Shown here in pieces: positions 25,377-33,575 of a stretch of 64,000 bases of DNA. The stretch is taken from assembly GCA_042089915.1 (NCBI GenBank), contig JBELJZ010000004.1, positions 1-64,000 of the forward strand, in the 5' to 3' direction. Under the pieces are notes generated by a model, which worked only from the letters and a program-made list of their open reading frames with translations, was not told where the DNA came from and made no database searches. This DNA is from UBA8752 sp002172485. Lineage in GTDB: Bacteria > Bacteroidota > Bacteroidia > Flavobacteriales_D > Sanyastnellaceae. The position numbers and the translations under genes are program-made. Each line of letters starts with the position of its first letter. Position 1 is the first letter of the stretch.

Positions 25377-25384
25377 TATATTTG
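25377..25384 (+). promoter_or_regulatory. -7 box (TATATTTG) upstream of the MBL hydrolase-parAB run
   Basis: Exact TAnnTTTG match, with TTC 17 bases upstream as a partial -33 box, and 13 bases before the ATG at 25398. It is the only clear promoter before parA and parB. Confidence 0.55.
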
Positions 25385-25397
25385 AGCTTCACGCATC

Positions 25398-26096
25398 ATG
25401 AAGCTTCACTACTACGGACACAGCTGCTTTGCCCTCGATACAGGAGGTCTGTTTGTGTTGGTGGACCCTTTCATTCAGCAGAATGAAGCCGCTTCCTCTG
25501 TGGACGTCTCGAGCTTGCGCCCCTCCCAGATTCTGCTGACCCACGGCCACGAAGACCATGTCGCCGATGCGGAGGTCATCGCCAACCAATCGGATGCTGA
25601 ACTGATTGCGCCATACGAAGTGGCCTCCTGGTTCAGTTCGAAAGGAGTGAAACACGTTCGTCCCATCAATCCGGGCGCCACCTTTTCCCTGACGGGAGGC
25701 GGTGACACCGTCGAGGTGCGTTGCGTCGGCGCGTCTCACAGCTCCACCCTGCCTGATGGCAGCCCGGGAGGAGTGGCCACGGGATACCTTCTGGAATGTT
25801 GCGGAACCCGCGTCTACCATGCCGGTGACACTGCACTCACTCCAGAATTCGACCTGATTGGTCGGCTCTGGTCCCCGGATGTGGCGATCCTGCCCATCGG
25901 CGGGACCTTCACCATGAGCTATGCTGAAGTGCCGGCCGCCATGGACATGCTCGATTGTCGACACGTGGTCGGCATGCATTACGACACTTTCCCTCCCATC
26001 GCCATTGACACCGCGGAAGCCACTCGGACTGTGGAGGCGGCAGGAGGTCAACTTCATCTTCCCGGCATCTCCGAGGTGCTGGACATCCCGTTTTGA
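25398..26096 (+). CDS. Metal-dependent hydrolase, UPF0173-like MBL fold
   Basis: 232 aa metallo-beta-lactamase-fold protein. Metal-binding motifs: HSCFALDTGG near the N-terminus, the core LTHGHEDHVADA (HxHxDH, about 50-60), a mid-chain AGD (VYHAGDTALTPEFDLIG) and the late GMHYDTFPPI with the final histidine. This spacing fits the UPF0173/YtkL group of small MBL hydrolases, whose substrates are not established. It is the first gene of a run in which parA begins two bases after its stop. Confidence 0.88.
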   Translation: MKLHYYGHSCFALDTGGLFVLVDPFIQQNEAASSVDVSSLRPSQILLTHGHEDHVADAEVIANQSDAELIAPYEVASWFSSKGVKHVRPINPGATFSLTGGGDTVEVRCVGASHSSTLPDGSPGGVATGYLLECCGTRVYHAGDTALTPEFDLIGRLWSPDVAILPIGGTFTMSYAEVPAAMDMLDCRHVVGMHYDTFPPIAIDTAEATRTVEAAGGQLHLPGISEVLDIPF

Positions 26097-26098
26097 AC

Positions 26099-26944
26099 AT
26101 GGGCAAGATCATCGCCATCGCAAACCAAAAAGGCGGCGTCGGTAAGACGACCACCGCCATCAACCTCGGCGCCAGCTTGGGTGCGCTCGAGTACCGCACC
26201 CTCCTGGTGGATGCCGATCCTCAGGCCAACAGCAGCTCCGGTGTGGGCGTCGATCCGAAGTCGGTGGAGAGTGGCACCTATGAGTGCCTGATCTCCCAGG
26301 CCGACGCCAAGGCGGCCATTTTGGAGACCGGCAACCCCAACCTGTGGTTGCTGCCGTCCCACATCGACCTGGTGGGTGCGGAAATTGAACTGATTGGCGA
26401 AGCCGAGCGCGAGCAACGCATGCGGTCGGCATTGGAGCCGTTGCGCGATGAATTCGACTTCATCCTCATCGATTGCTCCCCGTCTCTCGGACTCATTACC
26501 CTCAATGCGCTCGCTGCAGCCGACAGCGTCGTGATTCCTGTGCAGTGCGAGTATTTCGCCTTGGAGGGATTGGGCAAGTTGCTGAATACCATCAAGATTG
26601 TACAGGGTGGACTCAACTCGAATCTGGGCATCGAGGGCATCCTGTTGACGATGTACGACACCCGCCTTCGCCTGTCCAATCAGGTGGTCGAAGAGGTGCG
26701 CATGCACTTTCGTGAGTTGGTCTTCGACACCTTGATTCACCGGAACACCCGACTGGGTGAAGCGCCGAGTCACGGTGAGACGATTGTGATGCACGACGCT
26801 TCCTGCAAGGGGGCCATCAACTACCTCAACCTGGCCCGCGAAATCCTGCAGAAGAACGACCTGACGAAAGTGCCCAACGCAGAGAAGTTCCTCGATGAGG
26901 ACGGTGCCTTGCCCTCTGCCGGTGTGAAGCCCGAGCTCAACTGA
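26099..26944 (+). CDS. parA: Chromosome partitioning ATPase ParA/Soj
   Basis: 281 aa. The deviant Walker A KGGVGKTTTAINLG is at about residues 11-24, followed by LLVDADPQANSSSG (Walker A'), FILIDCSPSLGLITLNAL (Walker B) and IPVQCEYFALEGL. ParA ATPases bind DNA non-specifically and move ParB-parS complexes. ATG 26099 gives the normal N-terminus (MGKIIAIANQ); the TTG at 26093 overlaps the previous stop. It is followed 10 bases later by parB, and its neighbours (DUF5683, dapB, lepB, wbqC) form the usual Bacteroidota arrangement. Confidence 0.96.
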   Translation: MGKIIAIANQKGGVGKTTTAINLGASLGALEYRTLLVDADPQANSSSGVGVDPKSVESGTYECLISQADAKAAILETGNPNLWLLPSHIDLVGAEIELIGEAEREQRMRSALEPLRDEFDFILIDCSPSLGLITLNALAAADSVVIPVQCEYFALEGLGKLLNTIKIVQGGLNSNLGIEGILLTMYDTRLRLSNQVVEEVRMHFRELVFDTLIHRNTRLGEAPSHGETIVMHDASCKGAINYLNLAREILQKNDLTKVPNAEKFLDEDGALPSAGVKPELN

Positions 26945-26954
26945 CCTGAAGGCC

Positions 26955-27902
26955 ATGGCCAAAAAGGGAAAGAAGAAACCCGCCCTCGGCAAAGGCCTGA
27001 GTGCCTTGCTGGAGGCCCAGCAACACAATCAGGCTGGCGGTTTTGGTGAGGACGCGGCACCGCGCGCATCAAAGCGCAAGGCGTCAAAGGATGCGCCAGC
27101 AGTGGACATGGCCGGAAGGGTGGCGTTGTTGCCCATCAGTGCCATTGAGGCCAATCCCGACCAGCCGCGCCGCACGTTCGAGCCTTTTGCCTTGAATGAG
27201 CTGGCGGACAGCATTCGCACCCTCGGGATCATTCAGCCCCTGACCGTCCGACGCGTCAGCGCAGCCAAGTACCAGCTCATCTCCGGCGAGCGCCGTTTCC
27301 GCGCCAGTCAGTTGGCGGGCCTCGACAAGGTTCCCGCCTATGTCCGGGAGGCCAACGATCAAGAGATGCTGGAGATGGCGTTGGTGGAGAACATCCAGCG
27401 CGAAGACTTGGACGCCATCGAGGTGGCCATCAGCTTTCGTCGGCTCATGGAGGAATGCGCTCTCACCCAGGAGGAGCTGGCCGCCCGTGTCGGCAAGCAG
27501 CGTTCCACGGTGTCCAATTATGTCCGCCTGCTCGGCTTGCCGGCGGAAGTGCAGCAGTCTGTGGCTGCAGGCCATTTGAGCTTCGGCCATGCCCGGGTGT
27601 TGGCTGGACTGCAAGAGTTGAAGAACCAAAAAGCGTTGTACCGGCGCATTCTAGAGAAGGGCCTCAACGTTCGCCAAACCGAGAGGGAGGCCAGCGACAT
27701 CGTGGGCCGGAAACCGAGCAAGAAGTCGACCGCCAACGCGTTGAGCCTGCAGCTGCAGACCATGCGGGCCCACTTGAGAAGCCGTTTTGAAGGCCGCACC
27801 CTGGACGTCAAAACCAAGGGGGATGGCGCAGGCCGCATTGAACTCTACTTCCAGGATGCAGACGACCTGCAGCAGCTCCTGGACGATCTCGGTGCCCGCT
27901 GA
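26955..27902 (+). CDS. parB: Chromosome partitioning protein ParB
   Basis: 315 aa. A basic N-terminus with ALGKGLSALL and a low-complexity Lys/Ala linker precede the ParB/sulfiredoxin CTPase fold (about 60-150; SAIEANPDQPRRTFEP, ADSIRTLGIIQPLTVR, SGERRFRASQLAGLDKVPAYV, ALVENIQREDLDAIE). A helix-turn-helix that recognises parS follows (about 155-215; LTQEELAARVGKQRSTVSNY, LSFGHARVLAG), then a C-terminal dimerisation region. No site close to the parS consensus was found in this window by eye. The stop codon overlaps the ATG of the DUF5683 gene. Confidence 0.95.
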   Translation: MAKKGKKKPALGKGLSALLEAQQHNQAGGFGEDAAPRASKRKASKDAPAVDMAGRVALLPISAIEANPDQPRRTFEPFALNELADSIRTLGIIQPLTVRRVSAAKYQLISGERRFRASQLAGLDKVPAYVREANDQEMLEMALVENIQREDLDAIEVAISFRRLMEECALTQEELAARVGKQRSTVSNYVRLLGLPAEVQQSVAAGHLSFGHARVLAGLQELKNQKALYRRILEKGLNVRQTEREASDIVGRKPSKKSTANALSLQLQTMRAHLRSRFEGRTLDVKTKGDGAGRIELYFQDADDLQQLLDDLGAR

Positions 27903-28423
27903 TGCTCGCCCGTTGGGCTTGCCTTCTGGTGGTCGTGTTGACGTGGGGGCCGCTCCTCGGTCAGGAGACGGATGCCGAGCGCATTTCTCGGACCACGTGG
28001 CACAGCGCCGTGCTCCCGGGATGGGGGCAAGTCAACAATGGCAAGTGGTGGAAGGTGCCCCTCGTTTACGGGGCTTTGGGGGTGAGTGGCTATTTCATTC
28101 AAACAGAAGGGGCCATTTACAAGGAATACCGAGACGGCTACTTGGCCATGACGGATGACGACCCTTTGACGGTGTATGTCACCGAGTTTGACGCCCAAGG
28201 CGTGCTTGAGCGCCGGGACTTTCACCGGTCCAACCTCGAGCAGAGCGTGCTCACTTTTGTGTTGTTGTGGGGTGCCCAAGTTGTGGACGCCCATGTCGAC
28301 GCCCACCTGTTGGGATTCGATGTGTCCGAAGATTTGTCTTGGTCTCCGCAGACCGGCCCGGTGTTCGGATTGAAGCTTTCGCGCTCCTTGTCCTCCTCAC
28401 CTGCTCTTCCTGCCAAGCGATGA
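27902..28423 (+). CDS. DUF5683 exported/membrane protein
   Basis: 173 aa. Signal peptide or first helix at about 1-20 (WACLLVVVLTWGPLLG), then the characteristic SAVLPGWGQVNNGKWWKVPLVYGALG region (P-G-x-GQ), with hydrophobic stretches at about 55-70 and 118-135 (LTFVLLWGAQVVDAHVDAHL). The family is nearly always found between parB and dapB in Bacteroidota; no biochemical function is known. The start overlaps the parB stop by one base, and the end overlaps dapB by four. Confidence 0.85.
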   Translation: MLARWACLLVVVLTWGPLLGQETDAERISRTTWHSAVLPGWGQVNNGKWWKVPLVYGALGVSGYFIQTEGAIYKEYRDGYLAMTDDDPLTVYVTEFDAQGVLERRDFHRSNLEQSVLTFVLLWGAQVVDAHVDAHLLGFDVSEDLSWSPQTGPVFGLKLSRSLSSSPALPAKR

Positions 28424-29106
28424 CCACACCGTTGCGCATTCTCATCCTGGGCCGCGGCCGCATGGGACAATCCGTTCAGTCCGCGGCGTTGTCACGCGGG
28501 CACAAGGTGGTCGGGCCATGGGGCCGAGAAGACATGGCGGCCTCGGATTGGCCTGAGGTGGATGTGGCCATCGATTTCACCGCGCCGGATGCCGCCTTGG
28601 GCGTGTTCCAAGCATGTCGTGAGCGGGGCATTCCGCTGGTGAGTGGAACCACTGGATGGCTCGATCATCGCGAAGAGGTGGAATTGGCCGTGGCCAAGGC
28701 AGGACATGCCATGTTGTGGGCACCGAATTTTTCGGTGGGCATCCACTTGTTTCGCCGCGCCTTGGCCCAAGTCCAGCACGCCCTGTCTGACCAAGACTAC
28801 GCAGTCCATATTGGGGAGGTGCACCATACAGGCAAAGTCGATGCGCCCAGTGGGACCGCGTTGGCATTGGCCTCGGACCTGGAGGCTGGCGGTGCCCAAG
28901 ATGTGTCCGTCGAGGCGCACCGCTTGCCCGGTGTCCCCGGCACCCATGAGGTGGTCTGGCAGAATGGGGTGGATCGCATCACCTTGACCCATGCCGCCAA
29001 GAACCGGTCCGGCTTTGCCAACGGAGCGGTTCGCTGCGCGGAATGGCTCGTTGTTCAGTCTCCCCCTTTTGACAAGATTCACAGCATGAATGACGTTTGG
29101 GGTTGA
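28420..29106 (+). CDS. dapB: 4-hydroxy-tetrahydrodipicolinate reductase
   Basis: 228 aa enzyme of the diaminopimelate/lysine pathway. A Rossmann nucleotide-binding loop (LGRGRMGQSV) is at about residues 10-19, then VDVAIDFTAPDA, SGTTGW, APNFSVGIHLF and the substrate/catalytic signature GEVHHTGKVDAPSGTAL (about 136-152). Slightly shorter than the E. coli enzyme (273 aa), as in Bacteroidota. ATG 28420 overlaps the DUF5683 stop by four bases. Confidence 0.94.
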   Translation: MTTPLRILILGRGRMGQSVQSAALSRGHKVVGPWGREDMAASDWPEVDVAIDFTAPDAALGVFQACRERGIPLVSGTTGWLDHREEVELAVAKAGHAMLWAPNFSVGIHLFRRALAQVQHALSDQDYAVHIGEVHHTGKVDAPSGTALALASDLEAGGAQDVSVEAHRLPGVPGTHEVVWQNGVDRITLTHAAKNRSGFANGAVRCAEWLVVQSPPFDKIHSMNDVWG

Positions 29107-29131
29107 TATTGCCGCACCTGTACCACGGCCC

Positions 29132-30718
29132 ATGTCCATTGCCCTTCTGCTCCTTCTCGTCCTGCCATTGATCCACATGGTCACCTTGCCCCGGCTGTTC
29201 AAGCGGGCAGGACTGACGGCGTGGCATGGCTTCGTCCCCGGATTGAACTACTGGAGTTGGCTCAGCCTGTTGAAGCGGCCCAAACATTGGTGGATCGGCT
29301 TGATTTTTCCGGGCCCGAACCTCATCATGTTCACCATCCTGCATGTCGAGACCGGCATTGCATTCGGGAAGCGTTCGACCGCCCAGCAATGGCTTATGGG
29401 TGCCCTGCCCTGGGTGGGGATGGTAACGCTGGCGATCGGTGGACAGGACGCCTATGTGGGCCCCCGGAACTGGGAAGGCAAGAAGAAAGGCATGGCGCGC
29501 GAATGGAGCGAAGCCATCCTGTGGGCCACCGTCGTGGCCTCCCTCCTTCGGGGCTACGTGTTTGAGGCCTTCATGATCCCCACGGCTTCGATGGAGGACA
29601 GCATGCTCGTCGGAGACTACTTGGTGGTCAGCAAGATGAGCTACGGTCCCAAGGTCACCGAAGTGCCGTTGAGTGTGCCGTTCGTGCACAACGCATTGCC
29701 GGGCTCGGGCCTCCGGTCCAGCTATCTTGAGTGGGTCGAGCTGCCCTACATGCGCCTGCCTGGTTTTGGCGATGTGGACCGCTACGATGCGGTCGTCTTC
29801 AACTTCCCGAATGGCGACACCGTTGTGGTGGACACCTACCTCGCAGGACACGACTACCACGCCTTGTTGCGTCAGCGGGCCATCGGTTTCGCTGGCGGAG
29901 ATGTGGTCGCCTATGAAGCGGACAAGGCGAAGTTCAATGCCATGGCGCGCAAGGACTGGAGCCGATCCCATGGCATCAAGACCCGCCCGGTTGGCAAGAA
30001 GGAGCATTATGTGAAGCGTTGTGTGGGCTTGCCGGGAGAAGACCTGTCCATCGTCAACCGCGAGTTGGTCATCGACGGTGAAGTGGTCCCCTCTCCTCCT
30101 GGATTGCAGTTCAATTACCTCGTGAGGTTGAAGCGCGAAGCCGACTTGCGCGCGATCCGCGAGCGCTTCGGCCTGACCGACATTGACATCCAAGGAAAGG
30201 GCCCGGGGGGCACCTACTTCATGGCGCTGCGCGAGGATGAGGCCGCCACATTGATGGATCAGGGGCTTGTCGCAGAAGTGCAGCCCTACGACCCCACCTC
30301 CCGTCGCGGTACGCTGGACATGTACCCGAACACGAACCGGTTCGATTTCGCCAGTTGGGATTTGGACAATTACGGTCCGATTCACCTACCCGCTGAAGGG
30401 GAAACCTTGCCCCTCACACCCCGCAACGTCGCGCTGTACAAGCGGGTCATCATGGCGTACGAAGGCCATGACATGCGCGTGGAAGGCGATGACGTCTACA
30501 TCGATGGGCAGCCCGCAACGGAATACACTTTTGAACAGGGCTACTACTGGCTGATGGGCGACAACCGCCACAGCTCAGCCGACAGCCGCTACTGGGGCTT
30601 CGTGCCCGAGGACCATGTCGTGGGACGTGCGGCTTTCACGTGGTTCAGCAAAATGAACGAGGCCCAGCATGGTGAGTCCGGCATCCGCTGGGACCGCATG
30701 TTCAAACCGGTCCGCTGA
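29132..30718 (+). CDS. lepB: Signal peptidase I
   Basis: 528 aa, much longer than the E. coli enzyme but normal for Bacteroidota. N-terminal hydrophobic helices (about 1-20, 50-70, 85-105), then a membrane segment before the catalytic serine in FMIPTASMEDSMLVGDYLVV (about 150-170) and the general-base lysine in HYVKRCVGLPGEDLSI (about 290-305). After a roughly 140-residue insertion the box E motif GDNRHSSADSRYWGFVP occurs near residue 480. It removes signal peptides of exported proteins. It follows dapB by 25 bases. Confidence 0.94.
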   Translation: MSIALLLLLVLPLIHMVTLPRLFKRAGLTAWHGFVPGLNYWSWLSLLKRPKHWWIGLIFPGPNLIMFTILHVETGIAFGKRSTAQQWLMGALPWVGMVTLAIGGQDAYVGPRNWEGKKKGMAREWSEAILWATVVASLLRGYVFEAFMIPTASMEDSMLVGDYLVVSKMSYGPKVTEVPLSVPFVHNALPGSGLRSSYLEWVELPYMRLPGFGDVDRYDAVVFNFPNGDTVVVDTYLAGHDYHALLRQRAIGFAGGDVVAYEADKAKFNAMARKDWSRSHGIKTRPVGKKEHYVKRCVGLPGEDLSIVNRELVIDGEVVPSPPGLQFNYLVRLKREADLRAIRERFGLTDIDIQGKGPGGTYFMALREDEAATLMDQGLVAEVQPYDPTSRRGTLDMYPNTNRFDFASWDLDNYGPIHLPAEGETLPLTPRNVALYKRVIMAYEGHDMRVEGDDVYIDGQPATEYTFEQGYYWLMGDNRHSSADSRYWGFVPEDHVVGRAAFTWFSKMNEAQHGESGIRWDRMFKPVR

Positions 30719-30722
30719 TCTC

Positions 30723-31352
30723 TTGTCGGGACCCCTTCTTCCCCTGCGCCCATTTCCACCGGTTCACTGGTGGTGTGCAGGTGCAGCAGACGGTGCGCAG
30801 CTGGATGTTGGGGAACACTACCCCAAGCGGACGTTTCGCAACCGCATGGTGCTGGCGACGGCCAACGGGCTGGAAAATTTGACCTTGCCGGTCGAGCGTC
30901 GCGGGGGTCTCCCCCGGTCACAGTTTGAGACCCGGCGCGTTCTGGCGGATGCGGACAAGTTGTGGCGTGCGGTGCACACGGCCTACGGAGCGGCTCCTTT
31001 CTTTGAGGAAATGGCCCCTGAACTGGAGGTCTTGTTTCGTCATGGTCCGGATACCATTGGGGAGTGGAACCTCTCGTCCATCCGATGGGCAGCGGATTGG
31101 CTCGGTGCGGAGGTTCCAGCCCAGGCTTCAGCGGATGATGTGGACCGCAAGGCCATTCAACACGAAGCGCAAGATGTCGTTTGGGCTGTCCGAATGGCGG
31201 ATAGGATGCATCCTTGGCACCACGTCTGGGCCGACAGGGCGACGTTGTCTTGGGAGTCGTTGTCCGTGATGGACCTGCTGCTTCACTGCGGACCCGCAGC
31301 TGCGGAATGGATCATTCCGTTTCCATCGAGTGGATCTCGGCGTCCAGAATGA
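30723..31352 (+). CDS. WbqC-like family protein
   Basis: 209 aa. The opening LRPFPPVHWW and the block HYPKRTFRNRMVLATANG followed by LTLPVERR identify the WbqC-like family (PF08889 type), encoded in this neighbourhood in many Bacteroidota. No activity is proven; some members lie in O-antigen loci. The only start after the lepB stop is TTG 30723, four bases downstream. The 3' end overlaps the opposite-strand ParE-like gene by 41 bases. Confidence 0.82.
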   Translation: MSGPLLPLRPFPPVHWWCAGAADGAQLDVGEHYPKRTFRNRMVLATANGLENLTLPVERRGGLPRSQFETRRVLADADKLWRAVHTAYGAAPFFEEMAPELEVLFRHGPDTIGEWNLSSIRWAADWLGAEVPAQASADDVDRKAIQHEAQDVVWAVRMADRMHPWHHVWADRATLSWESLSVMDLLLHCGPAAAEWIIPFPSSGSRRPE

Positions 31353-31665
31353 CATCGAGAACGACCACCCGGCGTTCTTCCACGAGGTAGTAGATGCGGT
31401 GGTTGTGTGCGAGCACACTCCAAATGTCGTCTGCAATGCTATCGAACCGGGCTTTGCGCGCATCTGCAGGCATGGCGTTGGATGCCAAGCCGCGGATGCG
31501 GTTGACGATTTCGTCTTTCGCCCGTTCCGCACCAATGAGAGAGGCGCCTTGGAGTTGGCGAATGATGCGTTCGATGGCGGTGGTGGCCCGGTCGGCGAGG
31601 ATGACGTCTCGTTGCACGAGCGCAATGTCGGCACACGGGGACAAAGGCGGGGATAAATCGGGCAT
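31312..31665 (-). CDS. Orphan RelE/ParE-superfamily toxin-like protein
   Basis: 117 aa from ATG 31665 (124 aa if ATG 31686 is used). The C-terminal part, about residues 75-112, reads ADDIWSVLAHNHRIYYLV then EERRVVVLDVILD, the RIYYxxExxRVVVLxV pattern of RelE/ParE-type toxins. The N-terminal two thirds is helical and alanine/arginine-rich (ATTAIERIIRQLQGASLIGA, RAKDEIVNRIRG). Codon use agrees with real coding in this frame. No antitoxin gene is adjacent: the 22-43 bases upstream hold only the gcvT promoter, and the other end overlaps wbqC. It could equally be a housekeeping RelE-fold protein. Confidence 0.5.
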   Translation of the reverse strand: MPDLSPPLSPCADIALVQRDVILADRATTAIERIIRQLQGASLIGAERAKDEIVNRIRGLASNAMPADARKARFDSIADDIWSVLAHNHRIYYLVEERRVVVLDVILDAEIHSMETE

Positions 31666-31695
31666 GAAGGGTGCGTCCCTCCTCATCGACCCCGC

Positions 31696-31703
31696 TACTT
31701 TAG
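31696..31703 (+). promoter_or_regulatory. -7 box (TACTTTAG) of gcvT, 4 bases before ATG
   Basis: TACTTTAG-CCGC-ATG, the same geometry as mtaB, nth and the QTMAN gene. The whole promoter lies between gcvT and the divergent ParE-like gene. Confidence 0.45.
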
Positions 31704-31707
31704 CCGC

Positions 31708-32793
31708 ATGGAAACGGTCGATTCCCTGCTGAGGACCCCATTGCACGACGTGCATATCGCAGCTGGAGCCAAAATGGTGCCTTTCGCCGGTTATGACATG
31801 CCGGTCCAGTATGCGGGCCTCCGCTTGGAGCATGCTGCCGTGCGGGAGGGCGTGGGCCTGTTTGATGTCAGCCACATGGGAGAACTTTGGTTCTCCGGTC
31901 CAGGTGCGGGGGCTTTTCTGCAGTCCCAATTGGCCGGTGATGTGGGCAAGGCGACTCCAGGTAAAGCGCTCTACACCTGTCTCCTCAATGATGAGGGGGG
32001 CATCGTGGAGGACCTTCTGGTTTATGGATTCGAAGACCGCTACTTGCTTGTTGTCAACGCAGCCAACAAGAACACCGTGGTGGCCCTGCTGGAATCGGAG
32101 CTCACCGATGATGTCCACATGGAGGATGCCAGCGACGTGACGGCCTTGCTCGCATTGCAAGGACCGAAAAGCGATGATGTCCTGTGTGCTGCTGGGGTCG
32201 ATCTTCGGGAATTGCCGTTGTATCATCATGCCCCGGCCACGCTGTATGGCGCCAAGGTGCTCGTGGGCACGACGGGATACACCGGTGAGCGTGGGTTTGA
32301 GTTGTACGTCCCTTCCGAGAAGGCGGTCGAAGTGTGGTCTGCCATGATGGAAGCTGGAAAATCTATGGGTCTGGTTCCTTGCGGATTGGGCGCTCGGGAT
32401 ACGCTCCGCCTCGAAAAGGGCTACTGCTTGCATGGCAACGACATCGATGCCGACCATACTCCGGTAGAAGCTGGACTGAACTGGACGGTGGGTTGGAAAA
32501 CCGACTTCCGCGGCAAGTCCGCCATTCTGTCCCAAAAGCAAGCGGGGCCGTCCCGAAAGCTGGTGGGCTTCAAATTGACGGAGCGCGGTGTGCCCCGTCA
32601 AGGCTACCCTCTCTTGTCTGCCGATGGAGAGCCCATCGGCGTAGTCACCAGCGGCACCCAAAGCCCTTCTCTGGGAGAGCCCATCGGCATGGGGTATGTG
32701 GATGCGTCCCACGCCTCGACAGGCACCTCCATCAAGGTGGCCATCCGCAAAAAGGAAGTGGCGGCCACCATCGTCAAAACCCCGTTTCTCTGA
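31708..32793 (+). CDS. gcvT: Glycine cleavage system aminomethyltransferase (T protein)
   Basis: 361 aa tetrahydrofolate-dependent enzyme that takes the methylene from the H-protein-bound aminomethyl group. Motifs: MVPFAGYDMPVQY, GLFDVSHMGE (catalytic aspartate region), ALLALQGPKS, GTTGYTGERGFELYVP, GARDTLRLEKGYCLHG and a C-terminal GCV_T barrel (GVPRQGYPLL, SPSLGEPIGMGYV). Length matches the family. The other gcv genes are not in the window. It is followed two bases later by the ComB-like gene. Confidence 0.95.
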   Translation: METVDSLLRTPLHDVHIAAGAKMVPFAGYDMPVQYAGLRLEHAAVREGVGLFDVSHMGELWFSGPGAGAFLQSQLAGDVGKATPGKALYTCLLNDEGGIVEDLLVYGFEDRYLLVVNAANKNTVVALLESELTDDVHMEDASDVTALLALQGPKSDDVLCAAGVDLRELPLYHHAPATLYGAKVLVGTTGYTGERGFELYVPSEKAVEVWSAMMEAGKSMGLVPCGLGARDTLRLEKGYCLHGNDIDADHTPVEAGLNWTVGWKTDFRGKSAILSQKQAGPSRKLVGFKLTERGVPRQGYPLLSADGEPIGVVTSGTQSPSLGEPIGMGYVDASHASTGTSIKVAIRKKEVAATIVKTPFL

Positions 32794-32795
32794 AG

Positions 32796-33575
32796 ATGTC
32801 TGATTCCAAGTCCACCACACAGGTCGAACGCGGGGAACGCCGGGTCGAAGTCTGCTTTTCGCCCAAGCAGTTTGAGCTGTACAAGGACGAGTTCCACACT
32901 TGCGTGGTCATCGATGTGTTGCGCGCGACCAGTGCCATTTGTACGGGTCTCGCCAACGGGGTGGAGAAGATCATTCCGGTTCCGACGGTGGAGGAGGCCC
33001 GAGTCTTGCAAAAGCAAGGGTGCATCGCTGCCGCAGAGCGCAATGGTCAAATCGTGGAAGGGTTTGACTTGGGCAACTCTCCCCGCTCTTATATAACGGA
33101 TGAGCTCGTAGGCAAGACAGTGGCCCTGACGACCACCAATGGAACCAAGGCCGTGGCGATGGCCCAAGACATGCCGCAATTGGCGATTGGCAGCATCAAC
33201 AACCTCGATGCCATCTCGACGTGGCTGATGCAGCAACCCGGACACGTGTTGCTTCTCTGCTCAGGTTGGAAGGACAAATTCAATCTGGAGGACACCCTTT
33301 GTGCGGGTGCCATCGCGGACCGGCTCATCGACATCGCCCGCTTCAAAAGCACTGAGGACAGCACCATCGCAGCCAAGCACCTCTTCCTCGGGGTTCGGGG
33401 CAACATTTTTTCCTTCCTGAAAGCGTCTTCCCACCGCCGCCGTTTGAGGAACCTCAACCTCGGTGAGGACATCAAGTATTGTCTGACGCCCAACACGGTC
33501 AATGTTGTGCCCGTCTTGCAAGATGGTGCGTTGGTGGATTCGCGCAAGTTGGCGGAGGCCAGGTCGGTTTCTTGA
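32796..33575 (+). CDS. ComB-like 2-phosphosulfolactate phosphatase family protein
   Basis: 259 aa. Matches the ComB family: VEVCFSPKQFELY at the start, CVVIDVLRATSAICTGL with the family DxxRATS motif, GFDLGNSPRSY, TTTNGTKAV, VLLLCSGWKDKFNLEDTLCAGA and EDIKYCLTPNTVNVVPVL. In methanogens ComB acts in coenzyme M synthesis. Bacteroidota have homologues without that pathway, so the substrate here is open. Overlaps the next gene by four bases (TTGA). Confidence 0.85.
   Translation: MSDSKSTTQVERGERRVEVCFSPKQFELYKDEFHTCVVIDVLRATSAICTGLANGVEKIIPVPTVEEARVLQKQGCIAAAERNGQIVEGFDLGNSPRSYITDELVGKTVALTTTNGTKAVAMAQDMPQLAIGSINNLDAISTWLMQQPGHVLLLCSGWKDKFNLEDTLCAGAIADRLIDIARFKSTEDSTIAAKHLFLGVRGNIFSFLKASSHRRRLRNLNLGEDIKYCLTPNTVNVVPVLQDGALVDSRKLAEARSVS

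Noticed and set aside
26099..27902. parS sites near parAB
   Set aside because: No 16-base sequence close to TGTTnCACGTGAAACA was found here or elsewhere in the window. Several CACGTG-type cores occur inside genes but their flanks do not match.
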